DNA of 64,000 nt. It comes from Altericroceibacterium xinjiangense. Lineage in GTDB: Bacteria > Pseudomonadota > Alphaproteobacteria > Sphingomonadales > Sphingomonadaceae. Positions 34,511 through 43,072 of the stretch are shown here, piece by piece. Each line of letters starts with the position of its first letter. Positions within the stretch are counted from its first letter, which is position 1. Position numbers and translations under genes: made by a program. Under the pieces are notes generated by a model. That model did no database searches. It was not told where the DNA came from and saw only the letters and a program-made list of their open reading frames with translations. The stretch covers positions 62,001 through 126,000 of the forward strand of contig NZ_RSEK01000007.1 of the NCBI RefSeq assembly GCF_003958635.1, read 5' to 3'.

Positions 34511-35088
34511 TGTCCATCTCCGATCAGTTCGTGTGCGGTCACCACCGCTTCGGCGATGTCGACGATCCGGCGATTGGCCTTCATCGCCTTGCTGCGCAAT
34601 TCCGCATAAGCCGCCGGTTCCGGCAATCCCCGGCTTTTCATCAGGATGCGCTTGGCCTTGTCGATCGTCTCCCGATCGGCCAGCTTGCCCTTGGCCTCAT
34701 CGAGATCCGCCTGCAGCCGCGCAAAGGCGCTGAACCGGCGGACCGCGAGATCGAGCAGCGGACGGATCCGGTTCGAAGCCAGGCCATCGACGACATAGGC
34801 CGAAACCCCGGCATCGACCGAGGCAGCAATCGCCTCGTCGTCGGATTCGTCGACGAACATTGCAATCGGGCGGGCAAGCGCCCGGCTGACGGCGAAATAT
34901 TCCTCCAGCACGTCGCGCGAAGGATTGCCGAGGTCGATCAGGACCACGTCGGGCCCGATTTCCTCGATCCGCGCCAGCAGCCCTCGCCGCTCCGTCAGTA
35001 CGAAGATTTCGCTGCCCTCGAGCTGCACCAGCCCTTCTTCGATGATCGAGGCCCGGCTGGCGCTTTCGTCTATGATCGCGATCCGCAT
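34507..35088 (-). CDS. nasT: ANTAR-domain transcription antiterminator NasT
   Basis: Protein of 193 residues: a pseudo-receiver domain (MRIAIIDESASRASIIEEGL, IGPDVVLIDLGNPSRDVLEE) followed by a coiled linker and a C-terminal ANTAR domain (DRETIDKAKRILMKSRGLPE, AYAELRSKAMKANRRIVDIA). ANTAR domains bind paired hexaloop hairpins in nascent RNA; two such targets occur in this window (28605-28709 and 33123-33225). First gene of the nasT-nasS unit. Confidence 0.94.
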   Translation of the reverse strand: MRIAIIDESASRASIIEEGLVQLEGSEIFVLTERRGLLARIEEIGPDVVLIDLGNPSRDVLEEYFAVSRALARPIAMFVDESDDEAIAASVDAGVSAYVVDGLASNRIRPLLDLAVRRFSAFARLQADLDEAKGKLADRETIDKAKRILMKSRGLPEPAAYAELRSKAMKANRRIVDIAEAVVTAHELIGDGQ

Positions 35089-35219
35089 GCCGCCCCCTAT
35101 TGCACCGCAACAACGTCAAAGCGCAACCGGTTGAATGCACGATGGAAGAACCAGCCGCCGGCGCGGAGCACAAGCAGTCTCCCTAGCGGCTCACTTGGGC
35201 CCGATCCGTCCTATAATAA

Positions 35220-35244
35220 GGAAACAAGCGCTGCTGCGCCCGTT
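35220..35244 (+). promoter_or_regulatory. Possible EcfG-type general-stress promoter
   Basis: GGAAA (35220-35224), 16 bp, CGTT (35241-35244), close to the alphaproteobacterial EcfG consensus GGAAC-N16/17-CGTT with one mismatch. It is 45 bp upstream of the NepR-like ORF, a gene class usually under EcfG control. Confidence 0.4.
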
Positions 35245-35288
35245 GATGGAAAGAGATTATAACAACTTAGATATAAGGGCTCCCGGAT

Positions 35289-35477
35289 TTGGAACGCGAG
35301 CGGATAATTGCTATTGGCCTGCTCACGGAAACGAACGTCCGGATGCTGGGCAGCAGCCTGAAGAAGGTCTTCCCCATCCCTGAGGACGGCCGCTTCGATG
35401 CCCTGTTGCAGGCCCTCGATGAGGAAGACAGGGAGCGCACGCGCACAGCCTCCGGCACGGCGAATCCCACCGACTAG
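35289..35477 (+). CDS. NepR-like anti-sigma factor
   Basis: Small acidic protein of 62 residues. The core NVRMLGSSLKKVFPIPEDGR followed by FDALLQALDEED fits the NepR pattern, in which LG..L+..Y....PVPD.F..LL..LD is typical; the usual Tyr is Phe here. NepR sequesters the stress sigma factor EcfG until phospho-PhyR binds it. Start is TTG at 35289 after AAGGG; ATG 35352 would destroy the motif. No ecfG or phyR is adjacent, so it may be a second NepR paralogue serving the neighbouring kinase and KaiC module. Confidence 0.6.
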   Translation: MERERIIAIGLLTETNVRMLGSSLKKVFPIPEDGRFDALLQALDEEDRERTRTASGTANPTD

Positions 35478-35480
35478 CCG

Positions 35481-37505
35481 TCAGGAAACTGTTTTCGTCT
35501 TGTACGCGTGCACGGCCAGCCGCTCTATGGAGCGCATCAGGGCGGCGCGGGTAAAGGGCTTTTGCAGCAAGGGAACCCTTGGCTGGTCTTCGGTCGACCC
35601 GGTATAGCCACTGATCAGCAGGACCGGCACATGCGGCCATGACCGCTGCACTTCGTCGGCCAGGGTCCACCCGTCCATGTGCGGCATCTTTACGTCGCTG
35701 ATCACCAGTTCAGCCTGCGCCGCGGCCATTTTCGCCAAGGCTGCGTAGCCGTTCGGCGCTTCGGAGACGGAATGCCCGGCCTCCCGCAGCATCTCGGCGA
35801 CAGCCACACGCACCAGCGGCTCATCATCCACCAGAAGGATGGTCAGCGTGCGGCCGGGCTGTCCTTCATCCACCGGCGCGAGCGGAGCCGCGGCCGTTTC
35901 TTCCGCTTCGGCCACCGGCAGCCAGATAGCCACTTCCGTGCCGGCACCCGGCTGGCTGCTGAGGCGAAATCCTCCGCCCATCTGCGACGCGAGGCCGTGG
36001 ACCATCGACAGCCCAAGGCCTGTGCCCTTGCCGAATGCCTTGGTTGAATAAAACGGCTCGGTCGCGCGGGCGAGCGTCTCCTCGTCCATGCCCTTGCCGG
36101 TATCGGTTACGCAGATCCGCAGGTAGGCTCCGGGGCCAACCCCGGGCACCTCCCCTGTTTCCAGTGTCACCGCTTCGGCACGGATCGTCAGCGTTCCGCC
36201 TTGCGGCATGGCGTCGCGGGCGTTCACCGCCAGGTTCAGCAAAGCCATTTCCAACTGGTTCGGGTCCGCCATGGCCGCAGGCAGGCCTTGCGCGCATTCG
36301 ATCGCAAGTTCCACCGGAGCGCCGATCGAACTCTGGATCAGGTCCTGCAATCCCGCAAGCAAGGCCGCGATGTTCACCGCACGGGTTTCCAGAACCTGGC
36401 GCCGGGCAAAACCGAGCAGGCGCTGGACCAGCGTCTTGGCCCGCTCGGCCGATTCGAGCGCGTTGCCGATCAGGCGCCCGGCCCGCGGGTCCTGCTCGGC
36501 GTAACGGCGCTGCAACAAGTCGAGCGCGCCGGTGATCGGAGTGAGCAGATTGTTGAAGTCGTGCGCGACGCCGCCAGTCAGCTGGCCCAGCGTCTCTATC
36601 TTCTGGGCTTCGTGCAGCTTGGCAAGGGCAGCTTCCCGCTCCCCCGTCGCTTCGGTGACGCGCTGCTCCAGCGAAGCCGTGAGATCCCGCAGTTCCTGCT
36701 CGATCGCGCGCCGCTGGGTGATGTCGTAGAACAGGATCGCCACCCGATCCCGCGCCCCGTCGGCCGTCGGGAAGGCATAAACGTCGAACCACCGGCCCAA
36801 TGGCGCGGCGAATTGCTCAAAGCGTGCCGGAGAGCCGGTCCGGGCGACTTGCCCATAAATGTCGAGCCAGTGCCGTTCCAGCTTCGGGGCCAGTTTCCGG
36901 ACGCTCTTCCCGACGACATCGGCCAGTCCGGTCTGCCGCTCGAACGCGGGATTGGCTTCAACGAAGCGGTAATCGCGGGCGACGCCGTTCCCGTCAAATT
37001 GCATCTCGACGATGCAGAAGCCCGCCTCGATCGATTCGAACAGGGAGCGGTAGCGCTCCTCCCCCTGCTTCAGTTCCTTTAACCGGGCGCGCGCCTCGTA
37101 CTGGCGGCGCCGGCCGCGCAGCGCGGAATGTCCCAGGCTGACAAGGGTAGTCGGATGAAAGGGGCGTTCGAGAAAAGTCACGTTGCCCAGCAAACCGAGG
37201 TAATGGACAGCGGAAGGATTGCGCTCAAGCCCGCCGCCGCGCGTGGTGAGCAGGATGAACGGCATGTCGGACCATTCCTCCTGCCCCTCTATCCAATCAG
37301 CCAGTTCACTGGTGTCGGAACTTCGCAAGGCTTCTTCGGTCACCAGCACGAAGCCGGCCCCGCGCTCCAACTCCGGGATGAGTTCGGCCGGGCAGCGCAC
37401 CGCGGCGGATGCGATACCCGCTTCCGCCAGCACCGCGGCCGCCACGGTGGCATCCCTGCCTGCCGGGGCAAGCAGCAAAGCGCGTTCGGACGATTTCCCG
37501 CCCAT
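35481..37505 (-). CDS. Hybrid histidine kinase with PAS and receiver domains
   Basis: Cytoplasmic sensor kinase of 674 residues without membrane helices. Order: degenerate receiver-like N-domain (1-130), PAS domain (about 145-275), coiled linker, HisKA with GQLTGGVAHDFNNLLTPITG (His315), HATPase_c (NLAVNARDAMPQGG, ICVTDTGKGMDEETLARATE, GKGTGLGLSMVHGLASQMGG), then a C-terminal receiver (ILLVDDEPLVRVAVAEML, phospho-Asp in VISDVKMPHMDGW, KPF). Its ATG overlaps the kaiC-like stop by one base, so the pair is translationally coupled. Confidence 0.93.
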   Translation of the reverse strand: MGGKSSERALLLAPAGRDATVAAAVLAEAGIASAAVRCPAELIPELERGAGFVLVTEEALRSSDTSELADWIEGQEEWSDMPFILLTTRGGGLERNPSAVHYLGLLGNVTFLERPFHPTTLVSLGHSALRGRRRQYEARARLKELKQGEERYRSLFESIEAGFCIVEMQFDGNGVARDYRFVEANPAFERQTGLADVVGKSVRKLAPKLERHWLDIYGQVARTGSPARFEQFAAPLGRWFDVYAFPTADGARDRVAILFYDITQRRAIEQELRDLTASLEQRVTEATGEREAALAKLHEAQKIETLGQLTGGVAHDFNNLLTPITGALDLLQRRYAEQDPRAGRLIGNALESAERAKTLVQRLLGFARRQVLETRAVNIAALLAGLQDLIQSSIGAPVELAIECAQGLPAAMADPNQLEMALLNLAVNARDAMPQGGTLTIRAEAVTLETGEVPGVGPGAYLRICVTDTGKGMDEETLARATEPFYSTKAFGKGTGLGLSMVHGLASQMGGGFRLSSQPGAGTEVAIWLPVAEAEETAAAPLAPVDEGQPGRTLTILLVDDEPLVRVAVAEMLREAGHSVSEAPNGYAALAKMAAAQAELVISDVKMPHMDGWTLADEVQRSWPHVPVLLISGYTGSTEDQPRVPLLQKPFTRAALMRSIERLAVHAYKTKTVS

Positions 37506-38989
37506 TATTCCTGCTCAGGCAGCAGGGAGTGATCGCTGACGAGTTGCGGCACGCCTCGCAGCACGCCCTGGAATTGCGTCAGCGGTTCTCCCAACGTCAC
37601 TCCGCGGCTGCCGATGCGGTATTCGCGAATCGTATCCTCGTGCGGACCGGTCCGCTTCTTGACTACCGATATCGCCCGCTTGACCCGCCCGATCGCTTCG
37701 AAATAGCGCAGCAGGACCACGGTATCGGCGAGATACGTGACATCCACCGGGGACCGCATGTCGCCGACGAGGCCGTGCTGGGCCACGGTCAGGAATGTGG
37801 TAGCGCCCTGCCGGTTCAGGAATTGCAGCAGTTCGTGCATATGCAGCACCAGCGCGCTTTCCCCCGGCATCGCTGCCTGATAACCGTTGAGGCTGTCGAT
37901 CACCACGGTGCGCGCGCCTTCCGTTTCGACGCAGTGACGCACGCGTTCGGAAAACTCGCCCGGGGTCAGTTCGGCTGCGTCGACCTGCATCACCATCAGC
38001 CGGCCGTCGTCGATCAGCGGCTGCAGATCCATACCGACGCCCTTTGCCCGCTGGATCAGAAGGCCAAGCTCCTCGTCGAAAATGAACATGGCCGCCCGCT
38101 CGCCTCGTGCAACCGCCGTCACGATGAAGTTGAGCGTCAGCAGCGACTTTCCGGTTCCGGCAGGCCCCAGGATCAGAACGCTCGACCCCCGCTCCACCCC
38201 GCCGCCCAGCAAGGCGTTCATCTCCGAGGAACTGGTGCAAAGCACGTCGCGGGAAAAATCCTTCCGGTGTTCGGATGAAATCAGCCGCGGGAACACCTGC
38301 ACGCCGCCGGTCTCGATCTTCAGATCGTGGTAGCCGCCGCGGAACCGCTTGCCGCGATACTTGACGACCCGCAGCCGGCGCCGTTCGGCACCGTAGTCGG
38401 GCGCCAGTTCCTCCAGCCGGATCACGCCATGCGCGATGCTGTGCACGGTCTTGTCGTGCTCGCTCGCGGTCAGGTCATCGAGCATCAGCACGGTCGCTCC
38501 GTGCCGGGCGAAGTAGTGCTTCAGCGCCAGGATCTGCCGGCGGTAACGCAGAGAGCTTTGCGCGAGCAGGCGGATTTCCGACAAGCTGTCGAGCACGAGA
38601 CGGTCAGGCTTCACCCGCTCGAATTCCCGGAAGATCCGCTTGGTCGCCTCACCCAGTTCAAGATCCGAGGAGTAAAGCAGGCTCTGCTGCTGATCCTCGT
38701 CCAGCAGGCTTTCGGCGGGAACCAGCTCGAAGACCGAAATCCCATCCAGCGTCCAGCCGTGCGATACAGCGCTGGCCCGCAGTTCCAATTCCGTTTCCGA
38801 CAAGGTGATGTACAGCACCTTTTCCCCGGCCTTCACGCCTTCGACCAGGAACTGCATTCCAATCGTGGTCTTGCCCGTTCCCGGGCTGCCTTCCAGCAGG
38901 AACACCCTCTCCCGTGTCAGGCCGCCATTCAGGACATTATCCAGCCCGCGTATTCCAAACGCGGCCTGTTCGGGAATTGTGTTCGTCAT
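37505..38989 (-). CDS. KaiC-like double RecA ATPase
   Basis: Two tandem KaiC domains, 494 residues from ATG 38989 (ATG 39007 also possible). P-loops GSPGTGKTTIGMQF (CI) and GPAGTGKSLLTLNF (CII). In CII the catalytic EE pair is kept (FIFDEELGLLIQRAKGVG), while CI has a single Glu (ITLSETELELRAS). The CII phosphosite region reads PVDVTYLADTVVLLRYFEA, so Thr-Tyr appear where cyanobacterial KaiC has Ser431-Thr432. No kaiA or kaiB is nearby; the operon partner is a hybrid histidine kinase. Probably a signalling ATPase rather than a classic clock. Confidence 0.9.
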   Translation of the reverse strand: MTNTIPEQAAFGIRGLDNVLNGGLTRERVFLLEGSPGTGKTTIGMQFLVEGVKAGEKVLYITLSETELELRASAVSHGWTLDGISVFELVPAESLLDEDQQQSLLYSSDLELGEATKRIFREFERVKPDRLVLDSLSEIRLLAQSSLRYRRQILALKHYFARHGATVLMLDDLTASEHDKTVHSIAHGVIRLEELAPDYGAERRRLRVVKYRGKRFRGGYHDLKIETGGVQVFPRLISSEHRKDFSRDVLCTSSSEMNALLGGGVERGSSVLILGPAGTGKSLLTLNFIVTAVARGERAAMFIFDEELGLLIQRAKGVGMDLQPLIDDGRLMVMQVDAAELTPGEFSERVRHCVETEGARTVVIDSLNGYQAAMPGESALVLHMHELLQFLNRQGATTFLTVAQHGLVGDMRSPVDVTYLADTVVLLRYFEAIGRVKRAISVVKKRTGPHEDTIREYRIGSRGVTLGEPLTQFQGVLRGVPQLVSDHSLLPEQE

Positions 38990-39150
38990 CGTGTGCCGAG
39001 ATTCCATTCTTCTGTGCGTGCTGCCTATAACAGAGGCACGGTGCGCCCGATAGCGCCCCCGGGAGGGCTTGCGGCAAGCGGCAAGGTAAGGCAGCAGGGA
39101 CGCCGGACCGGGACCGCATCGCGTCCCGGACGTAAAAGGAGGCATCCCGC

Positions 39151-39531
39151 TTGGCGGATCTTGCGACCGACACCGGTCTTGGCGGCTTGCGCGTCCTCGT
39201 GATCGAGGATGAGCCGCTGATTTCCATGCTGCTGGAAGAAATGCTGTTGGATCTGGAGTGCGAGGTCGTGGGACCGTTCGCGGATTATGACAGCGCCTCG
39301 GAAGCGAGCCAGGGCGGCGGTTTCGACGTCGCGCTGCTCGATCTCGATCTTGCGGGCCGGAACACCGATCCGATCGCCGGGGAACTGGCCCGGCGCAACC
39401 ACCCGTTCGCCATCGCCAGCGGCGCACCCCCAGCAACCGATCACGGCGCGGCAGCGGTGCTGCCCAAGCCGTTCACCATGGACAGGCTCGCGGCCGTCCT
39501 GCGGGATCTTCGCGCTTCGCTCACAAACTGA
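39151..39531 (+). CDS. Single-domain response regulator
   Basis: Stand-alone receiver of 126 residues with no output domain. LRVLVIEDEPLISMLLEEML carries the acidic pair, FDVALLDLDLAGRNTDPIAG the phospho-Asp, and AAVLPKPFTMDRL the conserved Lys. The TTG start at 39151 is supported by AAGGAGG nine bases upstream. Divergent from the KaiC-kinase operon (162-bp gap), so it may be its phosphotransfer partner. Confidence 0.88.
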   Translation: MADLATDTGLGGLRVLVIEDEPLISMLLEEMLLDLECEVVGPFADYDSASEASQGGGFDVALLDLDLAGRNTDPIAGELARRNHPFAIASGAPPATDHGAAAVLPKPFTMDRLAAVLRDLRASLTN

Positions 39532-39584
39532 AGCGGCCGGTCCGTTGCCGGACCGACCGCTCTGGTTTCCACCGTGCCGCTGCT

Positions 39585-41333
39585 TCAGGCGCGGGGCTTT
39601 TTCGATTTCGCCCATGGCTTGCGGTCCGGCCCGCCCGGGCGTGCCTTGCCCCCGGGGCCGCTGCGCGGCCCATTGCGCTGGCCCTCGCGCGGACCGCCTG
39701 CGCGGCGGTTCTGCCGCGCCGCATCCCGCGGCGGCTCAGCGGACGGTTCGATGTGGACATCGTTCTCGTCCTCGCCCGCGGTGCGTTCCAGTGCCTTGGC
39801 GAACTTGTCGGCCACGATGCGCGGAACCTGGATGTGGGTTTCGTTGGCGCCGATGCGGATTGCCCCGATCTCATTGCGCGTGATGTGGCCGCGGCGGCAG
39901 AGCAGCGGCAGGATCCAGCGCGGATCGGCATTCTGCCGGCGGCCGATGTCCATGCGGAACCAGACGGTATCCTCGAAGCCGGGACGATGGCGTTCCTGCT
40001 GCGCTTCCCGGCGTGCCTCCGGTGTGTTCTCGATCAGCTCTTCCGGTTGCGGCAAGGCAGCACGGTGGGCACGGACGAGCGCCGCGGCGATGTCTTCGGG
40101 CGACCGTTCGGCCATCAGGCGCGCGGCGAGATTGCGATCCTCCTCGTCGAATTCGGCCGGCTCGAGCAGGGCTTCGAGCAACCGCTCACGGTCCTGCTTG
40201 CGGATTGTCTCGGGCGTCGGCGCATCGATCCATTCGGCCTCGATCCGCGCTCCGCGCAGCATGCCTTCGACCCGGCGGCGACGCGGATAGGGCACGACGA
40301 GCACGGCCGTCCCCTTCTTGCCCGCGCGGCCCGTACGGCCCGACCGGTGCTGCAGCGTCTCGGCATCGCGGGGGATTTCGACATGGACCACGAGGCTGAG
40401 CGTCGGCAGGTCGATCCCGCGCGCGGCAACGTCGGTCGCGACGCAGACCCGCGCCCGCCTGTCCCGAAGGGCCTGCAGGGCCTGATTGCGTTCCGACTGG
40501 GAATGTTCGCCCGAAAGCGCAACGACGGCAAAGCCGCGTTCCTGCAGGATCGCGTGCAGACGGCGAACGTTCTCGCGCGTGGCGCAGAACAGCATCGCGG
40601 TTTCCGCTTCGTGGAACCGCAGCAGGTTGACCACCGCATGCTCGATCTCGGACGGGGAGACGGTCATTGCCTGATAGGCGATGTCGCCGTGCCCACGATC
40701 GTCACCGACAGTGGAAATGCGCAGCGCATCACGCTGGTAACGCTTGGCCAGCGCAACGATCGGGCGCGGCATGGTGGCGGAAAACAGCAGCGTGCGCCGC
40801 CCTTCCGGCGTTGCGTCGAGGATTTCCTCAAGGTCTTCGCGGAAGCCCATGTCGAGCATCTCGTCCGCTTCGTCGAGGACGACCGCCTTGAGGGCGCCGA
40901 GGTCCAGCGCCCCGCGTTCCAGATGGTCTCGCAAGCGGCCTGGCGTGCCGACGACGATCTGCGCGCCGCCGCGCAGGGCGCGCCGCTCCTTCGACGGGTC
41001 CATTCCGCCGACGCAGGTCGCGATCCGCGCACCCGCCTGGCCGTACAGCCAGATGAGTTCGCGGCTTACCTGCAGCGCCAGTTCGCGCGTCGGGGCGATT
41101 ACCAGCGCCAGCGGCCGTTCGGTCGGCGGCACGGTGCCGTCGGGGCCCATCAGGTCGGGTGCCATGGCCAGCCCGAAGGCGACCGTCTTGCCGGAACCGG
41201 TCTGCGCCGAAACGATCATGTCGCGTCCGGCGGCTTCGGGTTCAAGCACGGCAGCCTGTACTGGCGTGGGTTCGGAATAGCCGCGTGCGGCCAGAGCGTC
41301 GCCGAGAATCGGCGGAATGTTTGAAAAAGGCAT
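39585..41333 (-). CDS. DEAD-box ATP-dependent RNA helicase
   Basis: RNA helicase of 582 residues from ATG 41333. Q motif (GYSEPTPVQAAVL), motif I AQTGSGKTVAFG, Ia PTRELALQV, II VLDEADEMLDMGF, III FSATMP, V VATDVAARGIDLP and VI HRSGRTGRAGKKG are all present. A C-terminal DbpA-like RNA-binding region (GHITRNEIGAIRIGANETHI) is followed by an Arg/Gly/Pro-rich tail. Close to DeaD/CsdA-type helicases acting in ribosome assembly and cold adaptation. The 190-bp gap upstream holds no recognisable gene. Confidence 0.95.
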   Translation of the reverse strand: MPFSNIPPILGDALAARGYSEPTPVQAAVLEPEAAGRDMIVSAQTGSGKTVAFGLAMAPDLMGPDGTVPPTERPLALVIAPTRELALQVSRELIWLYGQAGARIATCVGGMDPSKERRALRGGAQIVVGTPGRLRDHLERGALDLGALKAVVLDEADEMLDMGFREDLEEILDATPEGRRTLLFSATMPRPIVALAKRYQRDALRISTVGDDRGHGDIAYQAMTVSPSEIEHAVVNLLRFHEAETAMLFCATRENVRRLHAILQERGFAVVALSGEHSQSERNQALQALRDRRARVCVATDVAARGIDLPTLSLVVHVEIPRDAETLQHRSGRTGRAGKKGTAVLVVPYPRRRRVEGMLRGARIEAEWIDAPTPETIRKQDRERLLEALLEPAEFDEEDRNLAARLMAERSPEDIAAALVRAHRAALPQPEELIENTPEARREAQQERHRPGFEDTVWFRMDIGRRQNADPRWILPLLCRRGHITRNEIGAIRIGANETHIQVPRIVADKFAKALERTAGEDENDVHIEPSAEPPRDAARQNRRAGGPREGQRNGPRSGPGGKARPGGPDRKPWAKSKKPRA

Positions 41334-41524
41334 GGTTCTCTTTGGCAAGGCGCCGAAAACATCGTGTGAGCGCCGGTTTTGAAGCCGGTGCATCGAACGC
41401 CGCGGCCACTTGAATCGCTTCCATAGCGGCAGCCGCTTGAATGCAAGCTGTCTCTTACGCAGAATCTCTGGAAAAACGCAAGTCAACCCTTCGGCCTTGG
41501 CCTTCAACCCGCTAAAGGGCCGGT

Positions 41525-42985
41525 GTGAACGCGTCCATCCTGCTTGGCTCCGACAAGACCGGAGCCCCGGTCCAGCTCGACATCGAAGAACTCCTGGCCA
41601 CCCGGCTGCTGGTCCAGGGGAACAGCGGCTCGGGCAAAAGCCACTTGCTGCGCCGCCTGCTGGAAGAAAGCGCCGGCATGGTGCAGCAAGTCATCATCGA
41701 TCCGGAAGGGGACTTCGTCAGCCTGGCAGAACCGTTCGGCCACGTGGTGATCGACGGCTCGGCTTATGCCGATGCGGAGATCGGCGTGATCGGCGCCCGC
41801 ATTCGGGAACACCGCGCCTCGGTGATCCTCGCGCTCGACGGACTGGAGATCGACAGCCAGATGCGCTGCGCCGCCTTGTTCCTGTCCGCGCTGTTCGATG
41901 CCCCGGCCAAGCACTGGTACCCCGCGCTGGTTATCGTCGACGAAGCCCAGGTGTTTGCGCCGGCCGCCGCGGGAGAGGTCAGCGACGAAGCGCGCCGGAC
42001 CTCCCTTGCCGCGATGACGAACCTGATGTGCCGCGGCCGCAAGCGCGGGCTGGCCGGGGTCATCGCCACCCAGCGAATCGCCAAGCTGGCCAAGAACGTT
42101 GCGGCCGAAGCGTCGAACTTCCTGATGGGCCGCACCTTCCTGGACATTGACATGGCCCGCGCTGCCGATCTTCTGGGCATGGAACGGCGGCAGGCGGAAC
42201 AGATCCGCGATCTTGAACGGGGTCACTTCCTCGGCCTTGGCCCCGCGATCAGCCGCAGGCCGGTGGCGGTGAAGGTCGGCGCGGTGCAGACCAGCGCCCG
42301 CTCCGTCTCTCCCGGCCTGATGCCGCCCCCGCCCTCCTCTCCGCAGGAAATGGAAGCGCTGCTCCACGCCGATCTGGACGAAGCGACCAGCCAGCCGGCC
42401 CCGGTCATGCGGCGGGAACCCGAACCGGCAAAGCCGGACGATCTGCATGAACGGATTTCCGGCTTCACTGCCCCGCTGCCGCCCGAAGCCGCCCCGGAGC
42501 CCAGCGAACCGGAAGATGTCGAGCCTCTGCTGCGGGAAGTCCTGGCCGAAATGACGGCGGAGGAAGGCTGCACGTTCCAGCCAGCCGCGACGCTGTTCCA
42601 GGACTTCAACGTCCGTTGCCGGATGCGCGGCCTGAGACGGCATGGCCTCGACGCAATGCAGTTCAAGCGCCGGTTCGCAGTTGCGCTGGCGGGACTTGGC
42701 GATGAAGCGGACGCGGCCGAACTGGGCGAGGCGCTCCGCCTGGCGGAAGGCGTGCCGGACGATCTGGTCGCGCCGTTCCTGATGATTGCCAAGGCCGCCG
42801 CCGAAGGTGCGCCCTGCCCGGACGACGATACCCTGGCGCGGATCTACGGCACCAATTCCCTTGGCCGGGTCCGGCGCTTGCTGGAATATCTCGAAAAGAT
42901 GGGCCTGATCGTGATCCGGACCGATTTCGGCGGGCGGCGAACGGTAACGATCCCCGAACTGAACCTGACCACGCTCGCCGCCTGA
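41525..42985 (+). CDS. HerA/DUF87-like AAA ATPase
   Basis: ATPase of 486 residues, GTG start. Residues 1-230 form a HerA/VirB4-like domain: Walker A VQGNSGSGKSHLLRRLLEES, IIDPEGDFVSLAEPFGHVVI, Walker B LVIVDEAQVFAP, and GLAGVIATQRIAKLAKNVAA. The middle is Pro/Glu-rich; the last 150 residues look like a winged-helix domain (LARIYGTNSLGRVRRLLEYL). No NurA nuclease or phage gene is adjacent, so its function is unknown; DNA translocation is possible. Confidence 0.8.
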   Translation: MNASILLGSDKTGAPVQLDIEELLATRLLVQGNSGSGKSHLLRRLLEESAGMVQQVIIDPEGDFVSLAEPFGHVVIDGSAYADAEIGVIGARIREHRASVILALDGLEIDSQMRCAALFLSALFDAPAKHWYPALVIVDEAQVFAPAAAGEVSDEARRTSLAAMTNLMCRGRKRGLAGVIATQRIAKLAKNVAAEASNFLMGRTFLDIDMARAADLLGMERRQAEQIRDLERGHFLGLGPAISRRPVAVKVGAVQTSARSVSPGLMPPPPSSPQEMEALLHADLDEATSQPAPVMRREPEPAKPDDLHERISGFTAPLPPEAAPEPSEPEDVEPLLREVLAEMTAEEGCTFQPAATLFQDFNVRCRMRGLRRHGLDAMQFKRRFAVALAGLGDEADAAELGEALRLAEGVPDDLVAPFLMIAKAAAEGAPCPDDDTLARIYGTNSLGRVRRLLEYLEKMGLIVIRTDFGGRRTVTIPELNLTTLAA

Positions 42986-43072
42986 GGGAGCATCGGGCGC
43001 GTCGCACCTTGTGCCCGATGGACCGATCGAGCTTGTCCCACTAGATAGCCGCGATCTTTCAGGAGGGGTGCG

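Noticed and set aside
35089-35140. NtrC/sigma-54 promoter for nasT
   Set aside because: TGCACC-like words occur, but no symmetric NtrC site and no GG-N10-GC sigma-54 element could be placed with confidence.
37505-39436. Longer KaiC start near 39436
   Set aside because: The added 149 residues are Arg/Pro-rich without homology and overlap the response-regulator gene; the KaiC domain starts right after ATG 38989.
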